A DNA stretch of 64,000 nucleotides from Thalassovita autumnalis (GTDB lineage Bacteria; Pseudomonadota; Alphaproteobacteria; Rhodobacterales; Rhodobacteraceae): contig NZ_CYSB01000029.1 of assembly GCF_001458255.1 (NCBI RefSeq), positions 1 through 64,000 on the forward strand. The letters are read 5' to 3'. Below are positions 8,278 to 17,920 of this stretch, piece after piece. The notes under the pieces were generated by a model. It was not told where the DNA came from. It saw only the letters and a list, made by a program, of their open reading frames with translations, and ran no database searches. Both the position numbers and the translations under genes were made by a program. Position 1 is the stretch's first letter. Each line of letters opens with the position of its first letter.

Positions 8278-9471
8278 TCAGAGCCGGGCAAATTCGGGTT
8301 CCAAGGCGGCCAGCGCCTCGATTGTATTGGCAGGCAGATGCGCATCCAGATGCGGCAAGGCCTCTTGCATGGCGGCGGCCACAGGTTCGTAGCCCTGCCA
8401 GCCCTTCAAGGGGTTCAGCCAGACGATCCGGCGCGACCGCCGTTTGATCCGCGCCAGAACCGATCCCAGATCCTGCGGCGATGAGGTGCAGTAACCATCA
8501 GACAGGATCAAAACGACGGTGCGCCCGTTGAGCACCCGCCCCGCGTGATGCTGTAGGAAGCTGCGCAAACAACCCGAAATATCGGTACCGCCACCAAAAC
8601 CCTCGGCCATCAGCGACAAGCGGCCAGCGGCGCGCAGGCTGTCATGGTCGCGCAGCGTATCGGTCACGCGCAAAAGTCGGGTGTGAAACAGATAGGCCTC
8701 AGCCTGAGTGTCAGACCCAATCAGCCCTTTGAGGAAGGCCAGAAACACCCTTGCATAGACCGTCATCGATCCGCTGACATCGCATAGCGCAACCACACGC
8801 AGGGGCCGCAACGGGCGTTTGCGGTGAAACAGCCGCAGCGGATCGCCGCCAGACGCCAGCGAGCCGCGCAAGATCCGCCGCAGGTCCAGCGCCGGGCCTT
8901 TGCGCGCCTGTTTGCGCCGCCGCGAACGTTTGTCCCGCAGCGCCTTGCCCAGGCGTTCCGCGGCCTCTTCGGCGCGGCGCAGGCTGTCTTCGTCCATCAG
9001 CTCACGCAAGTCACGTTTGCTGAGATTGTCCTGACGGGTGGCGATCAACTGGCCGTCGGTGCCTTCGGCCTCATCCTCCCCTTCGGGGTCCGCCGTCATC
9101 GGCGTATCCTCAACGCCTTCGGTCCCATCGCGGGTTTCGCCAAAATGGTCCTGCCACAGCATCGGCTTTTGCGCCTGAACCTTCACATGATCCGATTTGG
9201 CCTGCCCCATCTTCTGTTTGCCGGCATTGAACCAATAGGCGTCAAACAGATCATCAAAGCGGCGCCACCCTTCCGCATCCGGCACCAGCATGGCCCGCAG
9301 CGCCAGGCGCACCTGAAACACATCACGAACATCAACCTGATGCAGCGCCTCCAGCGCCTGCGCGGTTTCTTGCGGGCCCAGCGTGAACCCGTTGCCCCGC
9401 AAATGCGCCATGAAGCCCGCCAATCGCTCGGCAGGTCCAGAGGCGCGGGTTGGGAAACGGGTGATCATCAT
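8278..9471 (-). CDS. coxE: VWA-domain protein CoxE, partner of the CoxD ATPase
   Basis: A 397-residue cytoplasmic protein. Its C-terminal half is a von Willebrand A domain with a complete metal-ion site start, DVSGSM (D231, S233, S235), and GGGTDISGC further on. The N-terminal half is helical, with a highly charged middle (residues about 110-200). The family is the CoxE-type partner of MoxR ATPases; the pair matures the CO dehydrogenase active site in Afipia. The ATG at 9471 overlaps the coxD stop by one base (TGATG), so the two are translationally coupled. No ribosome site of note is seen, consistent with coupling. Confidence 0.9.
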   Translation of the reverse strand: MMITRFPTRASGPAERLAGFMAHLRGNGFTLGPQETAQALEALHQVDVRDVFQVRLALRAMLVPDAEGWRRFDDLFDAYWFNAGKQKMGQAKSDHVKVQAQKPMLWQDHFGETRDGTEGVEDTPMTADPEGEDEAEGTDGQLIATRQDNLSKRDLRELMDEDSLRRAEEAAERLGKALRDKRSRRRKQARKGPALDLRRILRGSLASGGDPLRLFHRKRPLRPLRVVALCDVSGSMTVYARVFLAFLKGLIGSDTQAEAYLFHTRLLRVTDTLRDHDSLRAAGRLSLMAEGFGGGTDISGCLRSFLQHHAGRVLNGRTVVLILSDGYCTSSPQDLGSVLARIKRRSRRIVWLNPLKGWQGYEPVAAAMQEALPHLDAHLPANTIEALAALEPEFARL

Positions 9472-10337
9472 CAGGCAACCTTTCCGATCACCTGATCCAG
9501 CCACACCTGCGGCGCCGCATCGCGGTCCGCCGCGGTTTTCAGCAGACACACCATAGTGGCCTGCAACTGATCGCGGGCCTCACTCAGGTCATTGACCCCC
9601 AGACCGGCCAGCGCTGCAGCCCAATCCAGCATTTCCGCCACGCCGGGGCTTTTTTCCAACTCTTCTTTGCGCAGCGCCTGCACCACGCTGACGATCTGGC
9701 GCGCCAGTCTCGCCTCCAGCCCGGGATGACGGGCGTGCAGGATGGCCAATTCGCTTTCCAGATCCGGAAAGCCCAGATAGCTGTAAAGGCAGCGCCGGCG
9801 CAGCGCGTCGCTTAGATCGCGGGTGCCATTTGCCGTCAGGATCACCACCGGACGATGCTGCGCCGTGATGGTTCCCATCTCAGGGATGGTGATCTGAAAA
9901 TCCGACAGGATCTCCAACAGGTAGGCCTCAAACTCTTCATCCGCGCGGTCGATTTCATCGATCAACAAGACCGGCGCCGTCTCAGCGGTGATCGCGCGTA
10001 GCAAAGGCCGTTTCAGCAGATAGTCTTCGCCAAAGAGCGCCCGTTCCGTGACGCCGCCCTGTGCCTCAGCGGCGCGGATTGACAGCAGTTGCCGTTGGTA
10101 GTTCCATTCATAAATCGCGTGGCTGGCATCCAGCCCTTCATAACACTGCAGCCGGATCAACTCGGTGCCCTGCACCGTCGCCAAAGCCTTGGCCACTTCG
10201 GTTTTGCCCACGCCTGCGGGCCCTTCCAGCAAGACCGGCCGGCCAAGGTTCAGCCCCAGCGACAGCGCCATGGCTAGGCTGTCATCCGCGACATAGCCCG
10301 TCGCGGCCAGCTGTTGTTGCAATTCCAGATGCGTCAC
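9471..10337 (-). CDS. coxD: MoxR-type AAA ATPase CoxD
   Basis: A 288-residue AAA+ ATPase. Walker A is GPAGVGKT (residues 39-46), Walker B is LLIDEIDRADEEFE, and the sensor 1 region is VILTANGTRDLSDALRRRC. This length and pattern match MoxR proteins of the CoxD type. In Afipia CoxD is needed for introducing sulfur and copper into the [CuSMoO2] site of CO dehydrogenase; that is known for the family, not shown here. The start is GTG, with only a weak ribosome site. A hairpin separates it from coxL, so its expression may be lower than that of the structural genes. Confidence 0.92.
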   Translation of the reverse strand: MTHLELQQQLAATGYVADDSLAMALSLGLNLGRPVLLEGPAGVGKTEVAKALATVQGTELIRLQCYEGLDASHAIYEWNYQRQLLSIRAAEAQGGVTERALFGEDYLLKRPLLRAITAETAPVLLIDEIDRADEEFEAYLLEILSDFQITIPEMGTITAQHRPVVILTANGTRDLSDALRRRCLYSYLGFPDLESELAILHARHPGLEARLARQIVSVVQALRKEELEKSPGVAEMLDWAAALAGLGVNDLSEARDQLQATMVCLLKTAADRDAAPQVWLDQVIGKVA

Positions 10338-10352
10338 GTCCCGACACTCTCT

Positions 10353-10372
10353 TTCATCTTGCTAAAAATACG
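10353..10372 (+). repeat. Short dispersed element, copy A
   Basis: The stretch CATCTTGCTAAAAATAC closely matches two other copies at about 47298-47317 (opposite orientation) and 47472-47492. Here it lies between coxL and coxD, beside a GCCGGAGGGG hairpin. I recognise similar runs beside genes in roseobacter genomes, but no function is known to me. Confidence 0.5.
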
Positions 10373-10380
10373 CTGAGGTC

Positions 10381-10408
10381 GCCGGAGGGGGTAAAAGCCC
10401 CTTCCGGC
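10381..10408 (-). terminator. Intercistronic hairpin between coxL and coxD
   Basis: A 10-bp GC-rich stem (10381-10390 with 10398-10408, one bulged base) lies about 20 bases past the coxL stop. No T-run follows at once on the minus strand, although TATTTTTAGC occurs about 20 bases on. It is more likely an mRNA-protecting or attenuating hairpin than a full terminator. Confidence 0.5.
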
Positions 10409-10429
10409 CCTCCTTCAGTCAGGGAGCAC

Positions 10430-12859
10430 TCAGTCGTGCAGTCCCAGATCGTTGGCGGTTTTCCAGATCCGCCAATGGTCATGCGGCATGTTGGTATGGG
10501 TCAGACCAAAGGCCCGGAATGCATCCTGCACCGCGTTGGAGAAACAGGGCACACCGCCCACATGCGGGCTTTCGCCCACACCCTTGGCGCCGATCGGGTG
10601 ATGCGGGCTGGGGGTGACGGTGTAGTCGGTTTCATAGTTCGGCACTTCCCATGCTGTCGGCAGGAAGAAGTCCATCAGCGTGCCGGTCTTCACATTGCCC
10701 ATTTCGTCATAGGCAATTTCCTGACCCAGGGCGACGGCCAGCGCTTCGGTCAGACCGCCATGCACCTGTCCTTCGATGATCATCGGGTTGATCCGCGTGC
10801 CACAGTCATCCAGCGCATAGAAGCGGCGGATGTCCGGCACCCCTGTGTCCACGTCGATGTCCATCACACAGACATAGGCGCCGAAGGGGTAGGTCATATT
10901 GGGCGGATCATAGTAGCTGACCGCTTCCAGACCGGGCTCAATGCCGGGGATCGCCTGGTTATAGGCGGCGAAGGCAATTTCCTTCATCGTCTTGAACCGT
11001 TCCGGCGCGCCCTTGACCACAAAACGATCCACGTCGAACTCAACGTCGTCGTCATGCACTTCCAGCAGATAGGCCGCGATCATCTGCGCCTTGGCGCGGA
11101 TCTTACGCGCCGCCATCGCAGTGGCCGCACCGGCCACAGGGGTCGAACGCGATCCATAGGTGCCCAGACCATAGGGCGCAGTGTCGGTATCGCCTTCCTC
11201 CAGCGTGATATCATCGGCCGGAATACCGATTTCCGAGGCGATGATCTGGCTGAAGGTCGTCGCGTGGCCCTGCCCCTGGCTGATCGTGCCCAGACGGGCA
11301 ATCGCCGAACCGGTGGGGTGAATGCGGATCTCACAGCTGTCGAACATGCCAAGGCCAAGGATGTCACAGTTCTTGACCGGACCCGCGCCAACAATCTCGG
11401 TAAAGAAGCTGAGGCCGATGCCCATCAGGCTGCGGGTTTTGCCGGCTTTGAAATCCTCAACCCGTTGCGCCTGTTCAGCCCGCAGACCGTCATAGTCCAC
11501 CGCCTTCATCGCCTTGTCCCAGGCTGTGTGATAATCGCCCGAGTCATATTCCCAGCCCAGCGCAGACTGATAAGGGAACTGTTCCTTCTTGATGAAGTTG
11601 ATCCGGCGCAGTTCGGCCGCGTCCATGTTCAACTTGATCGCCAGCACCTCAATCATCCGTTCGATGAAATACACCGCCTCTGTCACGCGGAAGGAACAGC
11701 GATAGCTGACCCCGCCCGGTGCCTTGTTGGTGTAAACACCATCCACGGCCAGATAGGCGGTTGGGATGTCATAAGACCCGGTGCAGATGTTCATGAAACC
11801 GGCCGGGAATTTGGTCGGGTCAGCGCAGGCGTCAAAGCCGCCGTGGTCTGCCGTCACATGACAATGCAGGCCGGTGATCTTGCCCTCTTTGGTGGCCGAG
11901 ATCTTGCCCTTCATCCAATAATCACGGGCAAAGGCCGTGGTCATCAGGTTTTCCATCCGGTCTTCGATCCATTTCACCGGGCGGCCCGTCACGATGGAGG
12001 CCACGACCGAGCAGACATAGCCCGAATAAGCGCCCACCTTGTTGCCGAAGCCACCGCCGATGTCGGGGGAAATCACACGGATGTTGTGTTCCGCAATGCC
12101 CGAGATCAGTGAGACCACGGTGCGGATCGCATGCGGTGCCTGGAACGTGCCCCAGAGCGTCAGCTTGCCGGTGACCTTATCCATCGATGCCACCGAGCCG
12201 CAGGTTTCCAGCGGGCACGGGTGGGTGCGGTGGTAATACATCGTCTCTTCCGCCACCACTTCGGCGCTGTCGATCACGGCGTTGGTTTCCGCCTCTTCCC
12301 CGGCTTCCCAGGTGAAGATGTGGTTGGGGTGGTTGCGCGGACCGTGGGCGCCATCGGTGGCCTTGCCGTTTTCATCTACCGTGTCTTCGCGCAGCACCAC
12401 ATCGGATTTCAGCGCTTCAAACGGATCGACGATCACCGGCAGCTCTTCGTATTCGACCTCAACCAGTTCCACAGCGTCGGCGGCCGCATAGCGGTCCTCA
12501 GCCACAACAAAGGCCACTTCTTGTCCCTGGAACAGCACCTTGCCATCGGCCAGCACCATCTGTTTGTCACCGGCCAGCGTCGGCATCCAATGCAGGCCCA
12601 GCGGTTCCAGATCAGCGGCCGTGATCACGGCAACCACGCCGGGCACTTTCATCGCCTCTTCGGAGTTGATCGATTTCACCCGCGCATGGGCATAGGGCGA
12701 GCGGACAAAATCGCCAAACAGCATGCCGTCCAGCTTGATGTCATCGACGTAGTTGCCCTTGCCTTGGGTGAAGCGCACGTCCTCAACCCGCTTGCGCGAG
12801 CAGCCCATGCCTTTGAGGCCAGCGGCGCGATCTTCGGGGGTTTGTACCTCGTCCTTCAT
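10430..12859 (-). CDS. coxL: Aerobic carbon monoxide dehydrogenase, large subunit, form I
   Basis: An 809-residue molybdenum hydroxylase subunit, the same length as Afipia CoxL. The active-site loop is SYRCSFR at residues 385-391, so the copper-binding cysteine falls at C388 exactly as in Afipia. Form I enzymes carry AYXCSFR, whereas form II enzymes carry AYRGAGR, so this is form I with serine in place of the first alanine. The catalytic glutamate is E763 ([13 protein letters not shown]). It oxidises CO to CO2 at a [CuSMoO2] centre, passing electrons to the iron-sulfur subunit. The ATG at 12859 overlaps the coxS stop as ATGA; an in-frame ATG 84 bases upstream would run into coxS. It forms the (MSL)2 complex with its neighbours. 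Confidence 0.96.
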   Translation of the reverse strand: MKDEVQTPEDRAAGLKGMGCSRKRVEDVRFTQGKGNYVDDIKLDGMLFGDFVRSPYAHARVKSINSEEAMKVPGVVAVITAADLEPLGLHWMPTLAGDKQMVLADGKVLFQGQEVAFVVAEDRYAAADAVELVEVEYEELPVIVDPFEALKSDVVLREDTVDENGKATDGAHGPRNHPNHIFTWEAGEEAETNAVIDSAEVVAEETMYYHRTHPCPLETCGSVASMDKVTGKLTLWGTFQAPHAIRTVVSLISGIAEHNIRVISPDIGGGFGNKVGAYSGYVCSVVASIVTGRPVKWIEDRMENLMTTAFARDYWMKGKISATKEGKITGLHCHVTADHGGFDACADPTKFPAGFMNICTGSYDIPTAYLAVDGVYTNKAPGGVSYRCSFRVTEAVYFIERMIEVLAIKLNMDAAELRRINFIKKEQFPYQSALGWEYDSGDYHTAWDKAMKAVDYDGLRAEQAQRVEDFKAGKTRSLMGIGLSFFTEIVGAGPVKNCDILGLGMFDSCEIRIHPTGSAIARLGTISQGQGHATTFSQIIASEIGIPADDITLEEGDTDTAPYGLGTYGSRSTPVAGAATAMAARKIRAKAQMIAAYLLEVHDDDVEFDVDRFVVKGAPERFKTMKEIAFAAYNQAIPGIEPGLEAVSYYDPPNMTYPFGAYVCVMDIDVDTGVPDIRRFYALDDCGTRINPMIIEGQVHGGLTEALAVALGQEIAYDEMGNVKTGTLMDFFLPTAWEVPNYETDYTVTPSPHHPIGAKGVGESPHVGGVPCFSNAVQDAFRAFGLTHTNMPHDHWRIWKTANDLGLHD

Positions 12860-13350
12860 TCCGCGGCCTCCTTCTGGGCGTTCAACTGATCCGACGCCGC
12901 CATGATCGATTTCACGATGTTCTGGTAGCCAGTGCAGCGGCAAAGGTTGCCAGCCATGCCGAAACGTACCTCTTCCTCAGTTGGGCTGGGGTTTTCCTGC
13001 AGCAGGCGATGGGCGCGGGTGATCATGCCCGGTGTGCAGAAACCACACTGCAGCCCGTGGTGTTCGCGGAACATTTCCTGAATGACACCAAGGGTGCCAT
13101 CGTCATTGGCCAGACCTTCAACGGTGGTGATTTCAGCCTCTTGCGCCTGCGCCACAAAAACGGTGCAGGATTTGACCGACTTGCCATTCAGATCAACGGT
13201 GCAAGCGCCGCAGTGGCTGGTTTCACAACCGATATGCGGACCGGTGATTTTCAGATTTTCCCGCAGGAAATGGATCAGCAGGGTGCGCGGCTCGGCAAGG
13301 CCTTCAACCTCGCGCCCGTTCACCTTCAGCTTTACGTGCATCTTGGACAT
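12856..13350 (-). CDS. coxS: Carbon monoxide dehydrogenase, small [2Fe-2S] subunit
   Basis: A 164-residue iron-sulfur protein with both expected clusters. The plant-type ferredoxin domain holds C42, C47, C50 and C62 ([11 protein letters not shown]), and the C-terminal helical domain holds C102, C105, C137 and C139 (CGFCTPGM and CRCTGY). It carries electrons from the molybdenum site of CoxL to the FAD of CoxM. The start at 13350 is preceded by GGGAGGAACC; the open frame runs further upstream into coxM and is not used. There are 20 bases between it and coxM. Confidence 0.96.
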   Translation of the reverse strand: MSKMHVKLKVNGREVEGLAEPRTLLIHFLRENLKITGPHIGCETSHCGACTVDLNGKSVKSCTVFVAQAQEAEITTVEGLANDDGTLGVIQEMFREHHGLQCGFCTPGMITRAHRLLQENPSPTEEEVRFGMAGNLCRCTGYQNIVKSIMAASDQLNAQKEAAE

Positions 13351-13370
13351 TGGTTCCTCCCTCAGCCCGA

Positions 13371-14237
13371 TCAGTTGGACGCGCGCGCAATGGCGCGGTC
13401 GATGGCCCGGCGCAGAATGACGCCCGCCACATGTTTCTTGAATTCGACGGGACCGCGGTTGTCGGCCACGGGTTCGATCGCATCGATGGCCGCAGCAACC
13501 GCCGCCTTGCAGGCCACATCGCCCAGATCGGAGCCCACCAGCGCGTCGCTGGCCGCTTCGCACCAGATCGGCGTATCGGCGAGGTTGGTCATTGCAATGG
13601 ACGCCGCGGTGCAGACACCGCCTTCGGTCTGGATCATCACACCCGACGCTGCGGTGGCGTAGTCACCGATTTTGCGCTTTTGCTTTTCATAAGCCTGACC
13701 CGTCCCTGCGGCGGGTACAGGAATAATCACCTTGGTCAGGATTTCCTCATCCTCACGGGCGGTGAAATAGGCGGCCTCATAAAACTCACGCGCCGGAACC
13801 TCACGGGTGCCGTCGGGGCCCACCAGTTCAAAGCGCGCATCAAGGCATTGCATCAGTCCCGGCATGTCATTGCCCGGATCGCCGTTCGCCACATTGCCGC
13901 CGATGGTGCCAACGTAGCGCACCTGCGGGTCCGCGATCACCAATGCAGCTTCGCGAATGATCGGCACGGCCTGCGCAAGCGCGTCATTTTCAATCAGCTC
14001 ATGCTGGGTAACCATTGCACCGATCGTGACTTCGTCGGTTCCGATCGAAATGCCTTTGAGGGCGTCGATGTCTTGCAGATCAATCAGGTGATCCACATCC
14101 GCCATGCGCAGTTTCATCATCGGGATCAGGCTGTGCCCGCCCGCGATCACCCGCGCGTCATCTCCGTGTTCCTGCAAAATGGACAATGCCCCGGCAACGT
14201 CCGCGGGCCGATGGTATTCAAATCCACTGGGTATCAT
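13371..14237 (-). CDS. coxM: Carbon monoxide dehydrogenase, medium FAD subunit
   Basis: A 288-residue flavoprotein subunit. The two FAD-binding signatures are present, AGGHS at residues 32-36 and TIGGN at 111-115, and the ending is typical of the CoxM/CutM family. It takes electrons from CoxS and passes them to the respiratory chain. It is first of the structural genes in the order M-S-L, which is the form I arrangement (form II clusters read S-L-M). A GGAGG ribosome site lies nine bases before the ATG at 14237. Upstream are a small leader hairpin and direct repeats that may bind the adjacent LytTR-type regulator. Confidence 0.95.
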   Translation of the reverse strand: MIPSGFEYHRPADVAGALSILQEHGDDARVIAGGHSLIPMMKLRMADVDHLIDLQDIDALKGISIGTDEVTIGAMVTQHELIENDALAQAVPIIREAALVIADPQVRYVGTIGGNVANGDPGNDMPGLMQCLDARFELVGPDGTREVPAREFYEAAYFTAREDEEILTKVIIPVPAAGTGQAYEKQKRKIGDYATAASGVMIQTEGGVCTAASIAMTNLADTPIWCEAASDALVGSDLGDVACKAAVAAAIDAIEPVADNRGPVEFKKHVAGVILRRAIDRAIARASN

Positions 14238-14255
14238 ATGTCATATCCTCCCTGT

Positions 14256-14271
14256 GCCCGTCCTCACGGGC
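14256..14271 (-). promoter_or_regulatory. Small leader hairpin before coxM
   Basis: A perfect 6-bp stem, GCCCGT with ACGGGC, and a 4-base loop lie just upstream of the coxM ribosome site. It could stabilise the 5' end of the message or affect translation. No known riboswitch is recognised. Confidence 0.35.
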
Positions 14272-14324
14272 GACACGGGGCGATGACCTCAAATGTGACG
14301 TTGGTTTGCCAACAAACTCAAACG

Positions 14325-14374
14325 GTTGACGAGTTGCGCTGCACGAAATGCGAATAGTCTGCACGAGTTGCGAA
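14325..14374. promoter_or_regulatory. Direct repeats upstream of coxM, candidate LytTR-regulator sites
   Basis: Three copies lie in the same orientation: GTTGACGAGTTGCG (14325-14338), CTGCACGAAATGCGAA (14339-14354) and CTGCACGAGTTGCGAA (14359-14374). The last two match at 14 of 16 positions and start exactly 20 bases apart, about two helical turns. LytTR domains typically bind pairs of short direct repeats spaced about two turns apart. They lie 88-137 bases before coxM, inside the 367-base gap behind the LytTR gene, which otherwise holds no gene I can see. Confidence 0.6.
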
Positions 14375-14604
14375 GGGCGAGACAGCACGCTCAGGTTGAG
14401 CGCCGCTGCGTTCAGCGGGGACCGCGGCACCCAATTACGGCAACTACCGCATCCAACTGCATCCACAGACGGCGAGTTTCAGCAGGGGCAAAGTCATGGA
14501 TTACAAGTAGGATCAAACGTGGCGTCAGCGCATCGCAAAGCAGCCAATCGCGCTATTCTGCGTCGGAGAGAAACCGGAAACCATCCGTTAAGAAAGCGCC
14601 CCGA

Positions 14605-15723
14605 TCAGACGCCCAGCACGTCGCGCACTTCGCTCATCCGAGAGCGCGAGACCGGCACTTTCGGCAGGGCCGGCACCTCATCGAAGTAGCAGGTGCCATT
14701 GTCCTTGCGGCGCTCAAAGCTGGACACGAAGGCGGGGTTCACCAGATAGGATCGATGCACCCGCAGGAAGCCTGCGGGTGCAAGCCGGTTTGCCGCTTCG
14801 GTGATGGACCAGGGGCAGAACAGCTTCTCCTCGCCGACATAAAGCAGGGTGTAATGCCCCTCGGCGCGCAGGGCCGCAATGGTTTCGGGCAGGGCAAAAT
14901 GTGTCTGCCCCTCTCGCTCAAAAGGCACCCCGACCTTGGGCGCCGTTATCGGCGCGGGCTCCGGCGCGCTGGCGACCTCTGGCACATCGGGGTTGGTGGG
15001 CGGCGCAAGGTCCTCATCGGCGCTGAAAAAGGTGATCCCGGTTAGCAAAAACGCCCCGCAGATCAGGAACACCGCAACCGTGACCCCCATGGCCAGCACC
15101 TGATTGTCCAAGGCCGGTCCGGCAACGCCGGTTGCCTCAGACGTGGTGAATTCGGTCAACCCAATGGCAACGAAGTGCATGCTGACCACCGCCAGGCCGA
15201 AACACACGGTTCCCAACAGGATGTTGCGATGGGTGCGGGCGTCATAGGCCACCCAGATCGCCAGGGTCGACAAAACCAGCGAAGCCGCGGTTGATATAAC
15301 AATGTCCAAGACGCCATAGACCGGGCGACACAGCTGCATGCCCGCCATACCGATATAGTGCATCGCCACGATACCCAGACCAAGGATACACCCCGCAGCC
15401 ACAATCACCGGCGGGCGACGTTTCTGAAAATGCAGCAGCAACAACGCCAGCCCCACCACAAGAATCGCCACCAAGGCCGAGGCCAAAGTGATCAGCGCGT
15501 CATAGTAAAACAGGATCGGCAGCTGCAGCCCCAGCATCGCCACGAAGTGCATCGACCAGATGCCACCGCCCAGCACGACGGACGCCATGGCCACCGCAAT
15601 CTTGCGCCGGGCCGCAGGCAAGGTCGAGGCGCCCTTGGTCAGGGTTAGCCCGGTGAATCCCGCCATCAAGGCCACAGCAAAGCTTGCCGCAACCAGCCAC
15701 CATGAGTGGGTAAAGTCCAACAC
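14605..15723 (-). CDS. coxC: MHYT-LytTR membrane regulator, CoxC/CoxH type
   Basis: A 372-residue protein with an N-terminal membrane sensor and a C-terminal DNA-binding domain. The sensor shows three MHYT-type motifs, SMHF (residues 57-60), AMHY (120-123) and SMHF (181-184), in seven predicted helices through about residue 233. These motifs have been proposed to bind a metal, perhaps copper, and sense a diatomic gas. After a proline-rich linker (about 240-265), residues 275-372 form a LytTR domain (FLRVHRSYLVNPAFV, VPVSRSRMSEVRDVLG). CoxC and CoxH of Afipia have this same architecture, and coxC lies directly upstream of coxM there as here. The start is GTG after GGGAGGC. It probably switches the cox genes in response to CO or redox state. 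It could equally be named CoxH-like. Confidence 0.88.
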   Translation of the reverse strand: MLDFTHSWWLVAASFAVALMAGFTGLTLTKGASTLPAARRKIAVAMASVVLGGGIWSMHFVAMLGLQLPILFYYDALITLASALVAILVVGLALLLLHFQKRRPPVIVAAGCILGLGIVAMHYIGMAGMQLCRPVYGVLDIVISTAASLVLSTLAIWVAYDARTHRNILLGTVCFGLAVVSMHFVAIGLTEFTTSEATGVAGPALDNQVLAMGVTVAVFLICGAFLLTGITFFSADEDLAPPTNPDVPEVASAPEPAPITAPKVGVPFEREGQTHFALPETIAALRAEGHYTLLYVGEEKLFCPWSITEAANRLAPAGFLRVHRSYLVNPAFVSSFERRKDNGTCYFDEVPALPKVPVSRSRMSEVRDVLGV

Positions 15724-15820
15724 GCCTTTGCCTCCCTATGCGCGAGGCGGAGGTTAGCAAAGGGTTCTTTTTGGCGCAAATGAAGAAGCGCACAACAACT
15801 TCAAATTGCAGAAATTTTAT

Positions 15821-16024
15821 CTAGTGCGGCTTCTGTTGTTGGGCGTTTTGGGCGCGCAGTTCCGCATCCATCGCCTCAGCCACGTCTTCTGCATCCTCTG
15901 GGTTGTCAGAGGGAATGGCATAGCCGCCGTTCAGCCAGCGCCCCAGATCAATATCGGCGCAACGCTTGGAGCAGAACGGCCGATATTTGGCGTTGCTGTC
16001 TTCTGAACAGATCGGGCAGGCCAT
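15821..16024 (-). CDS. yacG: Zinc-binding DNA gyrase inhibitor YacG
   Basis: A 67-residue zinc-ribbon protein. Cysteines sit as CPIC near the start and FCSKRC about 15 residues on, the arrangement of YacG, followed by DLGRWLNGGYAIP, a strongly conserved YacG segment, and an acidic tail. YacG binds GyrB and limits gyrase in E. coli. The ATG at 16024 overlaps the stop of the RNase gene (TGATG); a GTG one codon earlier is also possible. It is the last gene of the infA-maf-rng-yacG group. Confidence 0.93.
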   Translation of the reverse strand: MACPICSEDSNAKYRPFCSKRCADIDLGRWLNGGYAIPSDNPEDAEDVAEAMDAELRAQNAQQQKPH

Positions 16025-17046
16025 CACAGCAGATCCTTCAACGGCAGCCGATCGCGCTTGCGCTGCAGCTCAAAATTCCCCAGCGGCGTCCAACCGGCCA
16101 TCACGGTTTCGGTGGTGTCCGCCTTCAGCGCAGCCCGCAGCGACTGTTCAAAGGTCCGCCGGTCCCGTTTCGGCATCGGGGCCAGATCCAGGGTGATCTG
16201 ACCACCCAACCCGCGCAGGCGCAACTGGCGCGGCAGGTCACGGGCAGCGGCCAGATTGGCCTTCAGCCCGGCGGCCGGTGAGGTATCACCGCCGGTGTTC
16301 ACATCCACCGCAACCATGGCACGGGTGGGTTCGACATACATATAGGCGCCGCCTTCCAGCTTGACCCGCGCGGTTTGCGCATCCTCCAGCTGGTCCAGCA
16401 CGCCATGGGTTTCAAAGCCGCCTGCTTCGGTCACGATATCTGCTGGCTCAACCCATTCGCGCCAGGCCTGGCCATGCGGACCATCGCCTTCGCTCAGCAC
16501 TTCGGCGTCGCCGGTGCGGTCGGCCATCACGGCCTGGGCCAGATCATACATCGCCATAATGTCTTCGGCGATTTCACCTGCCTCAGCCCCTTCACAAGAA
16601 GAGCGCAGGATCAGACCCATCTCAGGCTCTTCGCCCATCACCTCATGCGCAATCCCCAGAAGCACATCGCGCAGGTCGTCATCGCGGATCTTGCGGCTGA
16701 TGTTCAGCCCCGGCGCATCCGGCGTGACAATCGCGTAGCGGCTTTTGAACAAAACCTTATAAGTGACCGGCAGGGCTTTGCCGTCTTCGGCATAGCCGGT
16801 GACCTGCACCAGCAGGCGCTCACCGGGAGAAATCCCTTTGACCTGACGCAGAAAGGCCTGCCCGTCGGGCGTGCTGAGGAACAGCCCACCCTGCCCTTTC
16901 ATCGGGCGATCGGCGACAGCGCGGTAGACCGTGCCTACACGCGGCTGATCGCTATCGATCAGAATGTCATGCAGCTTGCCATCAACCATCAGCGCCGCAG
17001 CTTCGCGGCCGTCCAGATGGTCCAGAATGATCTGGCGTCCCTTCAT
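16024..17046 (-). CDS. RNase E/G family ribonuclease, short form
   Basis: A 340-residue member of the RNase E/G family. It holds an S1-like region near the start ([20 protein letters not shown]) and the catalytic magnesium site [12 protein letters not shown]. It is much shorter than RNase E or standard RNase G (about 490) and ends at [14 protein letters not shown], so the zinc-link tetramerisation part and any scaffold are absent. Such short forms are usual beside maf and yacG in Rhodobacterales. It probably trims or turns over RNA; the exact substrate is not known. The start at 17046 overlaps the maf stop as ATGA and has GGAGGG in front. Confidence 0.9.
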   Translation of the reverse strand: MKGRQIILDHLDGREAAALMVDGKLHDILIDSDQPRVGTVYRAVADRPMKGQGGLFLSTPDGQAFLRQVKGISPGERLLVQVTGYAEDGKALPVTYKVLFKSRYAIVTPDAPGLNISRKIRDDDLRDVLLGIAHEVMGEEPEMGLILRSSCEGAEAGEIAEDIMAMYDLAQAVMADRTGDAEVLSEGDGPHGQAWREWVEPADIVTEAGGFETHGVLDQLEDAQTARVKLEGGAYMYVEPTRAMVAVDVNTGGDTSPAAGLKANLAAARDLPRQLRLRGLGGQITLDLAPMPKRDRRTFEQSLRAALKADTTETVMAGWTPLGNFELQRKRDRLPLKDLL

Positions 17047-17618
17047 GTGTCCCTCCACATCGGGTAGCCGGCAGCCGTCAGCAAACCAGCTGTTTCCGCC
17101 AGGGGCAGCCCCACAACGGCGGTGAATGATCCTGAGATCCACGGGATCAGCGCACCAGCTGGCCCCTGAATACCATAGCCCCCCGCCTTGCCCTGCCAAT
17201 CATTGGTGGCAAGATAGGCGTTCAATTCATCATCCGACAGGCGTTTCATCCGCACATCGGTGACCACATCTTTTTCCCAGATCCGGTCACCGCGGCGCAC
17301 GGCCACGGCGGTGATCACCCTGTGACGGCGGCCAGACATGGCCAGCAGGAACTCAGCCGCTTCGCCCACATCCGCAGGTTTGCCTAAGATGCGACGGCCC
17401 AGGGCCACGGTGGTGTCAGCGCACAGCACGATATCATCCGCATCGGCAGTGACGGCCTGCACTTTTTCACGGGCCATACGCGCGCAATAGGGGCGCGGCT
17501 GTTCAGATTTTCGGGGGGTTTCGTCGATATCGGGCGGGCGGATATCATCCGCCACAACCCCGATTTGGCCCAACAGCTCCTTGCGCCGTGGGCTACCTGA
17601 CCCGAGGATCAGGCGCAC
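17043..17618 (-). CDS. Maf-type nucleoside triphosphate pyrophosphatase
   Basis: A 191-residue Maf/HAM1-fold enzyme. The N-terminal [13 protein letters not shown] is the Maf signature, [11 protein letters not shown] carries the catalytic aspartate, and [16 protein letters not shown] is the third conserved block. Maf proteins hydrolyse modified or canonical NTPs and so keep them out of nucleic acids. The GTG start follows the infA stop directly (no gap), which argues for coupling. It sits between infA and the RNase gene as in many alphaproteobacteria. Confidence 0.95.
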   Translation of the reverse strand: MRLILGSGSPRRKELLGQIGVVADDIRPPDIDETPRKSEQPRPYCARMAREKVQAVTADADDIVLCADTTVALGRRILGKPADVGEAAEFLLAMSGRRHRVITAVAVRRGDRIWEKDVVTDVRMKRLSDDELNAYLATNDWQGKAGGYGIQGPAGALIPWISGSFTAVVGLPLAETAGLLTAAGYPMWRDT

Positions 17619-17837
17619 TTACTTGAAGCGGTAGTTGATCCGACCCTTGGTCAGATCGTAGGGGGTCATTTCGACCTGAACCCGGTCGCCTGCCAGAACA
17701 CGGATGCGGTTTTTGCGCATCTTGCCTGCCGTATGTGCGATGATCTCATGGCCGTTTTCCAGCTCGACCCGAAACGTCGCATTCGGCAGGAGTTCCTTCA
17801 CGACACCGGGGAATTCGAGCATCTCTTCCTTGGCCAT
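17619..17837 (-). CDS. infA: Translation initiation factor IF-1
   Basis: A 72-residue protein that matches IF-1 over its whole length: [13 protein letters not shown] at the start, then [26 protein letters not shown] and the end [15 protein letters not shown]. It binds the ribosomal A site during initiation. The ribosome site AAGGAGA is strong. A 5-bp leader hairpin (CCCGC/GCGGG, 17859-17873) lies upstream. It leads the infA-maf-rng-yacG unit. Confidence 0.98.
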   Translation of the reverse strand: MAKEEMLEFPGVVKELLPNATFRVELENGHEIIAHTAGKMRKNRIRVLAGDRVQVEMTPYDLTKGRINYRFK

Positions 17838-17920
17838 GGTCTCTCCTTGGGTTGGCGACCCGCCTAGTGCGGGACGCGCGTTAGATGGTCTTATTTTACC
17901 AGATTTTCAAGGGGAAATCT

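Noticed and set aside
10061-12112. 683-codon open frame opposite coxL and coxD
   Set aside because: Long antisense frames are common in high-GC genes. The translation is rich in His, Arg and Gly, has no motif, and coxL is certain on the other strand.
10430-12859. Form II (CO dehydrogenase-like) assignment for CoxL
   Set aside because: The active-site loop has CSFR, not GAGR, and gene order is M-S-L, both form I traits.
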